A stretch of DNA of 64,000 bases from a bacterium (GTDB lineage: Bacteria > Cyanobacteriota > Vampirovibrionia > Gastranaerophilales > Gastranaerophilaceae), in NCBI GenBank assembly GCA_017942035.1, contig JAGAVG010000011.1, positions 20,329 through 84,328 of the forward strand, read 5' to 3'. The notes beneath the pieces are model-generated. The model had not been told where the DNA came from. It made no database searches and was given only the letters and a program-made list of their open reading frames with translations. Shown one piece after another: positions 17,242-25,291 of the stretch. Every line of letters begins with the position of its first letter. Position 1 is the stretch's first letter. The position numbers were made by a program, and so were the translations under genes.

Positions 17242-18039
17242 ATGAAAGAAAAGAAGTTTGCGGTTTGCTACAATAAAAATATTGAAAATTCAAGCAAGGC
17301 AAAAGATGCCCTTGTTTCCTTTCTGCAAAAGAATTCGGTTTTCCCGGAAATTACAGACATAGACAACTTGAAATCTGGCGTTGACTTTGTTTTTGTCATC
17401 GGCGGAGATGGAACAATTTTAAAGGCCGCACGATTTTATTCAAAAACATCTACCCCCGTTTTTGGGATAAATCTCGGCCGATTGGGTTTTTTATCACAAT
17501 CTTCAAAAGAAAATTTGGAATACGCCGCGGGAGAAATTCTAAAAGGAAATTACACCGTAGAAGATAGAATAATGCTTCAAAGCGAGAATTTCACAGCCCT
17601 AAACGATTTTGTAGTAAAAGGCGGCACAAGAGGAAGAACATCCAGTTTTGAGCTGAAAATTAACGGTAAATTTGTTTGTAACTATCTGGCCGATGGAATA
17701 ATAATAAGCACCCCGACAGGTTCCACTGCCTACGGACTTTCTGCCGGAGGGCCTGTTTTATATCCATCATTAGATGCCTTTGTTATTGTCCCGATTTGCC
17801 CCCACACTCTAACAGCCCGTCCGATTGTAATTCCGGATACCGAAACTATTACAATATGCACGCCGAAAAATTCCGAAAAATACGTTGTATCAACTGACGG
17901 TCAGGCTTTTTATGAATTTGAAAATGAAATTGAAATAAAAAAATCAAATTCAAGTGCAAAACTTGCACTGCTAAAGGATTGCGGCTTTTATTCAGTATTA
18001 AAAGATAAGCTGCACTGGGGAATTTCTCCGCTAAATTAG
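17242..18039 (+). CDS. nadK: NAD kinase
   Basis: Phosphorylates NAD to NADP in the cytoplasm. The nucleotide-binding GGDGT motif (54-58), NLGRLGFL and TPTGSTAYGLSAGGP (from Thr157) are all intact; 265 residues is slightly short but complete. It lies between the rplF-rplR terminator and ftsZ with its own extended -10 promoter and no Shine-Dalgarno. Confidence 0.95.
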   Translation: MKEKKFAVCYNKNIENSSKAKDALVSFLQKNSVFPEITDIDNLKSGVDFVFVIGGDGTILKAARFYSKTSTPVFGINLGRLGFLSQSSKENLEYAAGEILKGNYTVEDRIMLQSENFTALNDFVVKGGTRGRTSSFELKINGKFVCNYLADGIIISTPTGSTAYGLSAGGPVLYPSLDAFVIVPICPHTLTARPIVIPDTETITICTPKNSEKYVVSTDGQAFYEFENEIEIKKSNSSAKLALLKDCGFYSVLKDKLHWGISPLN

Positions 18040-18241
18040 AAAATATTTTTTCAATTGACCTTCAAAAGCATTGATATGAACAGTTTTTATAAATTATATT
18101 AATTTTTGTTCATAATTAAGGATAATTTCTTGTACTTTTTTTCTATTTAAAATAGTATGTTAGTATATTATAAAGGTGTCCATTATCCAGGTGGGCGATA
18201 TCCTGAAAATAAGTAATATAACAACATAAGAGGTAAAAATA

Positions 18242-19441
18242 GTGGAAAATTTCGTATCTGATATCTTTGCTAAAAAAGATGAAACATCAACCGGTTCAAG
18301 TATGGACACAAGTTATAGAGCTCCAATCAACCCTACAAATATTAAGGTAGTCGGAGTTGGCGGCGGCGGCGGAAATGCCGTAAACCGAATGATAAAAGCA
18401 GGATTGTCCGGTGTTGAATTCTGGCTGATGAATACTGATTTACAAGTTTTAGAATACGGACAAACTAAAAATAAAATTCAGTTGGGATCTAAATCTACAG
18501 CAGGTTTGGGTGCCGGCGGAGATCCTTCAATCGGAGAAAAAGCAGCAGAAGAAGCTCAACAGGAAATTACAGAAGCTCTTGATGGCGCCGATATGGTATT
18601 TATTACAGCCGGAATGGGCGGCGGTACAGGTACTGGAGCAGCTCCTGTTGTAGCAAAGATTGCAAAAGAATTAGGAATTCTTACAATCGCAGTTGTAACA
18701 AAACCTTTCTCTTGGGAAGGACGTAAAAGACAAAATCAGGCAGTTCAAGGTTTGGAAAAACTTAAAGAGGCAGTTGATGCTGTTATCGTTGTTCCAAACG
18801 ACAAATTGCTTCAAGTTGTAGAACGTGACGTATCGTTGACTGAATCATTTATCATTGTTGATGAAGTTCTGTTGAGAGGTGTTCAAGGTATCTCTGATAT
18901 AATCACAGTTCCTGGACTTATTAACGTTGACTTTGCCGATGTTAAAAATGTAATGGCCGCATCAGGCTCTGCCTTGATGGGTATTGGCCGCGGTCAGGGT
19001 GAAGGAAGAGCAGTTAAAGCTGCTAAATTCGCAATCAACTCTCAATTGCTTGAAACTTCAATTAACGGAGCTTCCGGCGTAATTGTTAATATTACAGGCG
19101 GACCAGATATGACTCTTCACGAAATTACTGATGCTGCAAACATTATCCACGATGCTGTATTAGAAGATGCTACAGTTATCATCGGTACTGCAGTTAATGA
19201 AAATATTCAAGGTGAAATTCAGGTTACAGTAATTGCAACCGGATTTGAAATGAAAAATCAGAATGAACCGCCTGCAATAACTGATTCAAAACAGTTAAGC
19301 GCTTCTGATTTCTTTGCCGGAACATTTGGCCCTTCAACAGAAGTTAGACCGGCTCAAAACATCCAAACAGCAAAACCATCTTTTCCGGATATGCCAACAA
19401 ACTTTACTAATATAGAAATCCCTGATTTCTTGAAGAAATAG
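18242..19441 (+). CDS. ftsZ: Cell division protein FtsZ
   Basis: Tubulin-like GTPase forming the division ring. GTP-binding G-box GGGTGTG at 126-132, [14 protein letters not shown] near the N-terminus, T7 loop [11 protein letters not shown], and the C-terminal peptide [10 protein letters not shown] that binds FtsA/SepF/ZipA-type anchors. Start codon GTG with GAGGT 7 nt upstream. A ~150 nt upstream region with a TATATT -10-like box precedes it, so it is transcribed separately from nadK. No other fts genes are adjacent. Confidence 0.97.
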   Translation: MENFVSDIFAKKDETSTGSSMDTSYRAPINPTNIKVVGVGGGGGNAVNRMIKAGLSGVEFWLMNTDLQVLEYGQTKNKIQLGSKSTAGLGAGGDPSIGEKAAEEAQQEITEALDGADMVFITAGMGGGTGTGAAPVVAKIAKELGILTIAVVTKPFSWEGRKRQNQAVQGLEKLKEAVDAVIVVPNDKLLQVVERDVSLTESFIIVDEVLLRGVQGISDIITVPGLINVDFADVKNVMAASGSALMGIGRGQGEGRAVKAAKFAINSQLLETSINGASGVIVNITGGPDMTLHEITDAANIIHDAVLEDATVIIGTAVNENIQGEIQVTVIATGFEMKNQNEPPAITDSKQLSASDFFAGTFGPSTEVRPAQNIQTAKPSFPDMPTNFTNIEIPDFLKK

Positions 19442-19454
19442 ACTTTAAGCGAAA

Positions 19455-19472
19455 CTTTGGTTAAAACCAAAG
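19455..19472 (+). terminator. Hairpin after ftsZ
   Basis: CTTTGGTT-AA-AACCAAAG, a perfect 8-bp stem without a T-tract. Probably a 3'-UTR structure before the main terminator. Confidence 0.4.
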
Positions 19473-19495
19473 AGCAGGGAAGAATGAAAAAGATT

Positions 19496-19525
19496 AAACG
19501 GCCTTTTTAAAAAGGCCGTTTTTTA
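19496..19525 (+). terminator. Rho-independent terminator of ftsZ
   Basis: AAACGGCCTTTTT pairs with AAAAAGGCCGTTT, followed by TTTA. Confidence 0.8.
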
Positions 19526-19566
19526 TGTTGATTTTATAATTTTTTCGATGTCATTAAAGAAAAATT

Positions 19567-19737
19567 ATGCACCAAATTTTATATTTTGGTGCGAGTTTTT
19601 TATAGCCTTATTATACAATATTTTCGAGCACTTTTCAAGTGGTCTTTTGTCGTTTTTTGATGATTTTTTGAATTTTAAGAAGGTATGTTTTAGTGAGTTT
19701 CAGGCCTACATGCATCAAAATATAAATTATGGTGCGA
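19567..19737. repeat. Two imperfect 28-bp direct repeats
   Basis: Copies at 19567-19594 and 19710-19737 agree at 23 of 28 positions, both ending TGGTGCGA. The left copy is itself a hairpin (GCACCAAA...TTTGGTGC). The stretch between ftsZ and the pilin gene holds no convincing gene. Confidence 0.5.
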
Positions 19738-19775
19738 AAATTTAAACGTCAGTTTATGGCTGGAAAGGAGACAGG

Positions 19776-20549
19776 ATGCTAGAATATGAAATTATTAAAG
19801 AAATTAATGGAGGATTTATGATAACTGGGGAACAAAAGGCAAGCAAATATGGCTTTACTTTGGCGGAGGTGCTTATTACTCTCGGGATAATCGGGATTGT
19901 TGCGGCGATGACGATGCCAGCATTAATTGCCAAGTACCAACAAAAAGCCATGGTTACTCAACTTAAAAAGGTTTATACAGAATTATCACAGGCTATAATG
20001 ATGTTAAAAGCGGATGAAAATATTACCGATTTCTCAGAATCAAGTTTAAATTCTGCTGGGGCATTTGATGGTTTTATTAAAAAATATTTTAAAGTTATAA
20101 AAGAATGTGATTCAATAACTTCTCCATGTTTCTCAAACTCTTATAAAAAAATTTCAGGGATTTCATCACTATACAACCGTGGATGCGGCAATTCAAAATC
20201 CTACATTCTTGCAAGCGGTGCAACTATTTGTGCAAGGTTTAACACTTCAATCAATCCTATAGCAGAAATTCATGTAGATGTAAACGGAATAAAAAATCCG
20301 AATGTTTTTGGCAAAGACGCATTCAATTTATTCTTATATACAAACGGAATAATTGATGATTTAGTAGTAGGATACAGAGACGAAAATGATCAGGAAAATA
20401 CAGTTTATTGGGTAAGCACTAATGCTCCTCTATCGGCAGAACAAAGAGAAGAAAGTTTTCAAAGTGGCTGCGCTAAAGGTTCTTACGGAAGGTTTTACCA
20501 CGGCTGTTTCGGAAAAATATTAAACGACAACTGGGAGATAAAATATTAA
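19776..20549 (+). CDS. Prepilin-type pseudopilin
   Basis: Type IV pilin/pseudopilin-like protein: a short positive leader, cleavage site KYG^FTLAE with Glu5, then the hydrophobic helix VLITLGIIGIVAAMTMPALI. The ~200-residue globular part has several Cys (possible disulfides) and a motif around VDVNGIKNPN, similar to VDVNGIKPPN in the other pilin of this window. Two starts have good ribosome sites: this ATG (AAGGAG) and an in-frame ATG 14 codons later (GGAGG), which gives a more usual 12-residue leader. The processing peptidase is not in the window. Role in a pilus or secretion fibre is inferred. Confidence 0.85.
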   Translation: MLEYEIIKEINGGFMITGEQKASKYGFTLAEVLITLGIIGIVAAMTMPALIAKYQQKAMVTQLKKVYTELSQAIMMLKADENITDFSESSLNSAGAFDGFIKKYFKVIKECDSITSPCFSNSYKKISGISSLYNRGCGNSKSYILASGATICARFNTSINPIAEIHVDVNGIKNPNVFGKDAFNLFLYTNGIIDDLVVGYRDENDQENTVYWVSTNAPLSAEQREESFQSGCAKGSYGRFYHGCFGKILNDNWEIKY

Positions 20550-20577
20550 TTTAATATAAAAAATTAAACCATTTTTG

Positions 20578-20606
20578 TTGTAAATTATCCTTATTAGTAG
20601 TATAAC
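20578..20606 (+). promoter_or_regulatory. Promoter of thrS
   Basis: TTGTAA and TATAAC separated by 17 nt; the start site would fall near 20613. Confidence 0.5.
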
Positions 20607-20612
20607 CTAATT

Positions 20613-20709
20613 GTACTAGTTAGGGGGATCCGCCCCGGAAGTAAGTAGTTATATGAGAGTTGTCATATAAAAAACGTTACTTACTTCGACCATTAAGAAA
20701 GGATAAAAA
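20613..20709 (+). promoter_or_regulatory. Structured thrS leader (putative operator)
   Basis: About 97 nt of leader contains GGGG-GATCCG-CCCC and then a two-part stem: outer AAGTAAGTA/TACTTACTT and inner TTATATGA/TCATATAA around a GAGTTG loop. The ribosome site AAAGGA follows. There is no terminator/antiterminator pair and no T-box core, so translational control by ThrRS itself is more likely than a T-box. Confidence 0.5.
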
Positions 20710-22506
20710 ATGGAAAAAACGAAAGAAACTCTTGGTGTTTTAAGACACTCAACTTCACACATTATGGCACAGGCCGTTCAAAAGCTTTTCCCGTCTGCAA
20801 AGTTAGCAATCGGGCCGGCTGTGGAAAACGGTTTTTACTACGATTTTGATTTGACAGACGGTCATGCTTTTACAGAAGATGATTTAGTTAAAATTGAAGA
20901 GGAAATGAAAAACATTGTCAAACAAAATCTTACATTTGAAAAAGTTTATGTGGAAGATGTTGACAAACAAATCGCTGAATTTAAGGCCGAAGGCGAGATT
21001 TACAAAGCCGAATTGTTGGAAGAACACAGAAACGATAATCCGACATTGTACATAACTAAAGACAAGGACGGAAACGCACTGTTTAACGACTTATGCGCAG
21101 GCCCTCACCTTCCAAATACTTCATATATCAAGGCAAATGCATTTAAACTTTTAAAAGTTGCAGGCGCTTACTGGAGAGGAAACTCCAAAAACAAAATGCT
21201 CCAGAGAATTTATGCAACAGCTTTCTGGAACAAAGAAGATTTAGCAGAATATTTAAACTTCCTTGCCGAAGCTGAAAAACGCGACCATAGAAAATTAGGC
21301 GCAAAACTTGATTTATTCTCAGTAAGAGACGAAATCGGCGGCGGACTTGTTTTATGGCATCCAAATCTTGCCGTTGTAAGAGAAGAAATTGAAAACTATT
21401 GGAGAAGCGAACACAGAAAAAGAGGTTACGTAATCGTTCACACTCCGCAAATAGCAAAATCAAAGCTCTGGGAGCTTTCCGGACATATTGACCATTACAG
21501 AGAAAATATGTTCTTTATCCAGAAAGAAAACGAAGATGATGAACAATACATTGTTAAACCGATGAATTGCCCGTTCCACATCCTGATTTATCAGGCAAAT
21601 AGACATTCTTACCGCTCACTGCCGTTGAGAATGGCTGAACTTGGTACGGTTTACAGAAAAGAAAAATCCGGAGCACTTTCAGGATTGACAAGGGTTCAAG
21701 GATTCACTCAGGATGATGCGCATATATTCTGTACTCCGGAACAATTAGTTGATGAAATCAACGCAATTATTGATTTTGTAGCTGATACAATGAAAATTTT
21801 CGATATGAAATTTGAAGTTGAACTTTCAACCAGACCGGAAAGTTACGTCGGTGACCTTAAAAACTGGGAGCTTGCAGAAGCAGGATTAAAAGAAGCTATG
21901 GACAAACGCGGCATGGAATACGAAATCAACGAAGGTGACGGCGCATTTTACGGCCCGAAAATTGACTTTAAGGTTAAAGATGCAATCGGAAGAACATGGC
22001 AGTGCGCTACAATTCAGCTTGACTTCAACCTTCCTGAAAGATTTGAAATCAAATATCAGGACAAAGACGGCCAGTTGAAAACTCCTGTAATGCTTCACCG
22101 CGTAGTTTTTGGTTCAATGGAAAGATTCCATGGTATCTTGATTGAACACTATGCCGGCGCATTCCCGACATGGCTTGCTCCTGTTCAGGTTGCAATCGTT
22201 CCGATTTCAAACGAAAAACACGCAGACTTTGCCGAAAAAGTATACAAACAAATGCGTGATGCCGGCATAAGAGTAAAACTTGACGACAGAAGTGAAAGTA
22301 TGAACTACAAAATCAGAGAATCGCTTCAAGATAAGAAAATCCCTTACGTTTGTGTAATAGGCGACAAGGAAATCGAGTCAAATTCAGTTGCCGTACGTGC
22401 CCGCGCAATCGGTCAGGTCGGAACAATGGGAATTGATGAATTTATTTCGACAATTAAAAATGAAATCGAAACAAGGGCTAATAAATCTTTTGCTAAAAAA
22501 GATTAG
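20710..22506 (+). CDS. thrS: Threonyl-tRNA synthetase lacking TGS domain
   Basis: Charges tRNA-Thr. The protein starts directly at the editing domain (His13 and His17 of HSTSH; CAGPH with Cys129/His133), without the N-terminal TGS domain of E. coli ThrRS; it is 598 residues versus 642. The class II catalytic core is intact, with zinc-ligand Cys287 in MNCPFH, motif 2 region TVYRKEKSGALSGLTRVQGF, and a C-terminal anticodon-binding domain. TGS-less ThrRS of this length also occurs in Cyanobacteria. It is preceded by a structured leader and followed by a perfect terminator. Confidence 0.96.
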   Translation: MEKTKETLGVLRHSTSHIMAQAVQKLFPSAKLAIGPAVENGFYYDFDLTDGHAFTEDDLVKIEEEMKNIVKQNLTFEKVYVEDVDKQIAEFKAEGEIYKAELLEEHRNDNPTLYITKDKDGNALFNDLCAGPHLPNTSYIKANAFKLLKVAGAYWRGNSKNKMLQRIYATAFWNKEDLAEYLNFLAEAEKRDHRKLGAKLDLFSVRDEIGGGLVLWHPNLAVVREEIENYWRSEHRKRGYVIVHTPQIAKSKLWELSGHIDHYRENMFFIQKENEDDEQYIVKPMNCPFHILIYQANRHSYRSLPLRMAELGTVYRKEKSGALSGLTRVQGFTQDDAHIFCTPEQLVDEINAIIDFVADTMKIFDMKFEVELSTRPESYVGDLKNWELAEAGLKEAMDKRGMEYEINEGDGAFYGPKIDFKVKDAIGRTWQCATIQLDFNLPERFEIKYQDKDGQLKTPVMLHRVVFGSMERFHGILIEHYAGAFPTWLAPVQVAIVPISNEKHADFAEKVYKQMRDAGIRVKLDDRSESMNYKIRESLQDKKIPYVCVIGDKEIESNSVAVRARAIGQVGTMGIDEFISTIKNEIETRANKSFAKKD

Positions 22507-22526
22507 GTTGAGCTTTTTATATCAAG

Positions 22527-22566
22527 AAGGTGCCGGAAATTAAAAATTTCCGGCACCTTTATTTTT
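22527..22566 (+). terminator. Rho-independent terminator of thrS
   Basis: A perfect 15-bp stem (AAGGTGCCGGAAATT and complement, loop AAA) followed by TATTTTT. Confidence 0.85.
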
Positions 22567-22675
22567 AACACATTTTACCAATACTGGTCAGATTATGCCA
22601 TCTTGTGCATAGAGTTTTTTTAACACCCTTTGCCAATATCGGTCAGATTATAACATCTTGTGCATAGAATTTTTG
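22566..22675. repeat. 55-bp tandem duplication of the alcohol dehydrogenase 3' end
   Basis: Two abutting 55-bp units (22566-22620, 22621-22675) match at roughly 80-85 percent of positions. The right unit spans the end of the iron alcohol dehydrogenase gene (KNSMHKML-stop). The left unit, beyond the stop, would encode KNSMHKMA-stop in another register. Confidence 0.75.
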
Positions 22676-23859
22676 TAAATACTTTCCACAACTTCTTTTC
22701 CGTCGCCGCAAGGGCCGATTGCAAGAAGTCCGGCAAGTGAAGGTGTTTCGTAAGTAAGTTTAACAAGCTTTTCAACATCAGCATCCGTAAAACCTTCATC
22801 TGTAAGTTTTTGCGGAACACCAACCGATGCCAGCCACTCTTCAACACCTTTTGCAGCCTTTTCTGCTTCATCAGGGTTACCTGTTAAACCTTTTACGATT
22901 GGCGAAAGCACATCGGCTAAAACATAAGATTGTTTTGGATAAATACACTTAATAACAGCCGGCAAGAGCATTGCAAGACCTAAACCGTGCGCAAGTTCAG
23001 GTTTTACACCGCTCAGAGGGTGTTCAAGCGCGTGGGTGTAGTGCAAAAGTCCATTATCAAAACAAACTCCGCCCATCATTGCCGCATAAGCAAGGTAGTA
23101 GCGGGCTTCCAAATCTTCAGGATTTTCGTTTGCTTTCGGTAAATATTTTGCAACAAGAGCTACGACTTCTTTTGCAAGGGTAATCGCATAAGGTGATGCA
23201 ACTGCGGAAGTTGCCGCTTCTACAACGTGGTTAACCGCATCAATTGAAACATATTTCGTCTGTTTCGGAGACAATTTTGTCATTAATTGCGGGTCATCAA
23301 TTGCGTAAGCCGGATAGATGCAATCGTAAGCAATTGCCGGTTTGAAGTTCTTTTCAGGGATTGTAACAACGGCAAATCTATTTGTTTCAGTTCCTGTTCC
23401 GTGAGTTAAGTTGATAGATACGATAGGTGCGGCTTTTTCAGGGGCAAACTTAAATTCGTAAATATCTTCTGCTGTTTTTTCAGGATATTCAAGAAGAATA
23501 GCAACTGATTTACCGGCATCTGTCGGAGAGCCTCCGCCTATTGCAATAACTGCTTTTGCGCCGAAATCTTTTGCAAGTTTTGCGGCATCATTAACGTGAT
23601 GTGTTGTCGGGTTTGGAGTAACCTGATCATAATTTACATACCCGATAGCATTATCTTTCAAGGCTTTTTCTACAACATCCCATGCGCCGGTTGCTTTGTA
23701 AGCATTTCTTCCCGACATAACGATAACTTTATCAATTCCTTTTGATTTTAAGTCTTTCGAAATGTCGTTAATCTTTTGAATTGCGCCGACACCGAAGTAA
23801 ACGGTTGTACGTGTTCTGATTTCTTTAATATCGTTGATATTAATGTTCTTTTCCCACAT
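22648..23859 (-). CDS. Iron-containing alcohol dehydrogenase
   Basis: Group III (Fe-dependent) alcohol dehydrogenase, 403 residues, oxidising or reducing a short alcohol/aldehyde with NAD(P)H. The coenzyme loop GGGSPTDAGKS and the metal-binding region SIDAVNHVVEA, then HALEHPLSG and HGLGLAMLLPA, are present. Substrate cannot be told from sequence; in a gut anaerobe a fermentative role is plausible. AGGAGAAAA precedes the ATG. A degenerate duplicate of its last codons lies just beyond the stop. Confidence 0.93.
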   Translation of the reverse strand: MWEKNININDIKEIRTRTTVYFGVGAIQKINDISKDLKSKGIDKVIVMSGRNAYKATGAWDVVEKALKDNAIGYVNYDQVTPNPTTHHVNDAAKLAKDFGAKAVIAIGGGSPTDAGKSVAILLEYPEKTAEDIYEFKFAPEKAAPIVSINLTHGTGTETNRFAVVTIPEKNFKPAIAYDCIYPAYAIDDPQLMTKLSPKQTKYVSIDAVNHVVEAATSAVASPYAITLAKEVVALVAKYLPKANENPEDLEARYYLAYAAMMGGVCFDNGLLHYTHALEHPLSGVKPELAHGLGLAMLLPAVIKCIYPKQSYVLADVLSPIVKGLTGNPDEAEKAAKGVEEWLASVGVPQKLTDEGFTDADVEKLVKLTYETPSLAGLLAIGPCGDGKEVVESIYKNSMHKML

Positions 23860-23953
23860 AGGTTTTCTCCTTTCTTATATAAACACTTTTCAGATAGATT
23901 ATTGAATAAAAAAAGTATCTTTTCAAGGATAAATTTTCAACTATCTATATGAT

Positions 23954-23980
23954 TTGACTACGGATTTCACATGCTAGAAT
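23954..23980 (+). promoter_or_regulatory. Promoter of small membrane protein/SPFH unit
   Basis: TTGACT, 15 nt spacer, TAGAAT with TGC extension. Confidence 0.5.
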
Positions 23981-24016
23981 AAACATACAGGAATGAATGT
24001 GATAATCGGAGGGGAA

Positions 24017-24205
24017 ATGCCTTTAAGAATTTTATTTATTTTGTTAGCATTTTTGATTTTTACAAACATCATAATTATGATTGTTAGTTTATTGATAAAT
24101 CAGAATTTGTACAAAACTCATGGCAAATTAATTTTAAATTGCTATGGAATTTTTGCACTTGTAATTGCAGTAGTTTACTTTTTATTGCCTTTGATAGGCG
24201 ATTAG
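24017..24205 (+). CDS. Small two-span membrane protein, 62 aa
   Basis: Two hydrophobic helices (ILFILLAFLIFTNIIIMIVS and IFALVIAVVYFLLPLI) joined by a short polar loop. The ATG chosen has GGAGGGG directly upstream; an ATG eight codons earlier lacks one. No family recognised. It lies 22 nt upstream of the SPFH gene and is probably co-transcribed, so it may be an accessory of the membrane microdomain protein; that is inference. Confidence 0.6.
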   Translation: MPLRILFILLAFLIFTNIIIMIVSLLINQNLYKTHGKLILNCYGIFALVIAVVYFLLPLIGD

Positions 24206-24227
24206 TTAGAGAATATAGGAGAAATTT

Positions 24228-25061
24228 ATGGCCGGTAAAAAAATTGATGACAGATTTAATTTTGAAGGTGATCAGCAAAAACTCACAGGCATTTTGCTTG
24301 CCGCGGTTTTGTTAATCATTTTTATCTGCTTTTTTAACCCGATTACAATCGTAGGGGTTGGAGAACGCGGAGTAAAGGTTACACTCGGGAAAGTATCCCC
24401 GCACAGCTACATGGAAGGTATTCATTTCGTAACCCCATTTATTTCTCATATCAAAAATATGAACGTTAAAACCCAGAAAAGTTTCTATGAAACTCCGGTT
24501 TACACAAAAGATATTCAGCAGGCTAAAATTTCTTACGTGCTGAACTTCAATCTTCAACCCGAAAACGCTCACAAAATGTACAGAGAAGTCGGAACAAATT
24601 ACACCGAAACTATTCTCCTTCCTGTTGTTGAAGGTACTATAAAAGACGTTATCGGTAAATGGAACGCTCAGGATTTGGTTGCAAACAGAGAAAAAGCCGC
24701 AAACGAAATTTTGATAAAACTTCAAAATCACCTTGCTCCGAAATACATCAATGTAACTGATTTCCAAATGACTGCAATCGCATATTCCGGCGTGTTTGAA
24801 AAAGCGATTGAAAGCAAAGTAACGGCAGAGCAGGAAGCACTTAGAGCAAGAAATAAAACCGTTCAAATTCAAGAAGAAGCTAAGCAGAAGTTGATTTCAG
24901 CGGAAGCAGAGGCAAAATCAATGTCAATCAGAGCAAATGCCCTTACTAAAAACAAAGCTCTCGTTGAATATGAAGCAGTGCAAAAATGGGACGGTAAACT
25001 TCCTGAATACATGATGGGCAACACTATCCCGTTTCTAAATTTGAGTAATAAAAAGAAATAA
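24228..25061 (+). CDS. SPFH/Band 7 (prohibitin-like) membrane protein
   Basis: N-terminal membrane segment (residues ~22-45: GILLAAVLLIIFICFFNPI) followed by the SPFH domain: GERGVKVTLGKV, GIHFVTPF, and a coiled-coil region rich in Ala/Glu (TAEQEALRARNKTVQIQEEAKQ, split here by the reader's limit). The closest family by motif order is prohibitin, also similar to HflC. Such proteins form ring-like membrane scaffolds that often modulate FtsH protease. No protease or NfeD partner gene is adjacent. AGGAG ribosome site. Confidence 0.9.
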   Translation: MAGKKIDDRFNFEGDQQKLTGILLAAVLLIIFICFFNPITIVGVGERGVKVTLGKVSPHSYMEGIHFVTPFISHIKNMNVKTQKSFYETPVYTKDIQQAKISYVLNFNLQPENAHKMYREVGTNYTETILLPVVEGTIKDVIGKWNAQDLVANREKAANEILIKLQNHLAPKYINVTDFQMTAIAYSGVFEKAIESKVTAEQEALRARNKTVQIQEEAKQKLISAEAEAKSMSIRANALTKNKALVEYEAVQKWDGKLPEYMMGNTIPFLNLSNKKK

Positions 25062-25085
25062 TTGTTTTTATATTTAATATGGACG

Positions 25086-25116
25086 TAGGGTGCAAATCAT
25101 TGCACCCTATTTATTA
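25086..25116 (+). terminator. Rho-independent terminator of SPFH gene
   Basis: TAGGGTGCAA-ATCA-TTGCACCCTA followed by TTTATTATT. Confidence 0.8.
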
Positions 25117-25173
25117 TTGGGAAAAACGCAAGCGACACGGCAATTCCGCTCTCACAAAGACAGAGGGCTATTT

Positions 25174-25195
25174 GTAGGGTAGACTTTAGTCTACC
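25174..25195 (+). repeat. Dispersed palindromic repeat R1, copy 1
   Basis: GTAG followed by GGTAGACT-TT-AGTCTACC. Identical copies lie near both prepilin-S74 genes and in the intergenic region near 33.5 kb. Confidence 0.7.
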
Positions 25196-25210
25196 GCATA
25201 TACTAAAATA

Positions 25211-25238
25211 AAAAAAAGCCCGCCAAGGATTTGACGGG
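25211..25238 (-). terminator. Terminator of left prepilin-S74 gene
   Basis: On the minus strand CCCGTCAA-ATCC-TTGGCGGG (one mismatch) runs into a T-tract. The right paralogue has the same hairpin with a perfect stem. A second hairpin (GATAGCTCG...CGAACTATC) lies between it and the stop. Confidence 0.75.
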
Positions 25239-25291
25239 AAATTAAATGCGAGGATAGCTCGCTTTTCACGAACTATCACTATAGAATTCTT

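Noticed and set aside
19548..19745. 65-residue frame after ftsZ
   Set aside because: It runs through the terminator tail and the 28-bp repeats, with no ribosome site.
20613..20709. T-box riboswitch upstream of thrS
   Set aside because: The leader is under 100 nt, has no specifier-loop/T-box consensus and no terminator-antiterminator pair before the gene.
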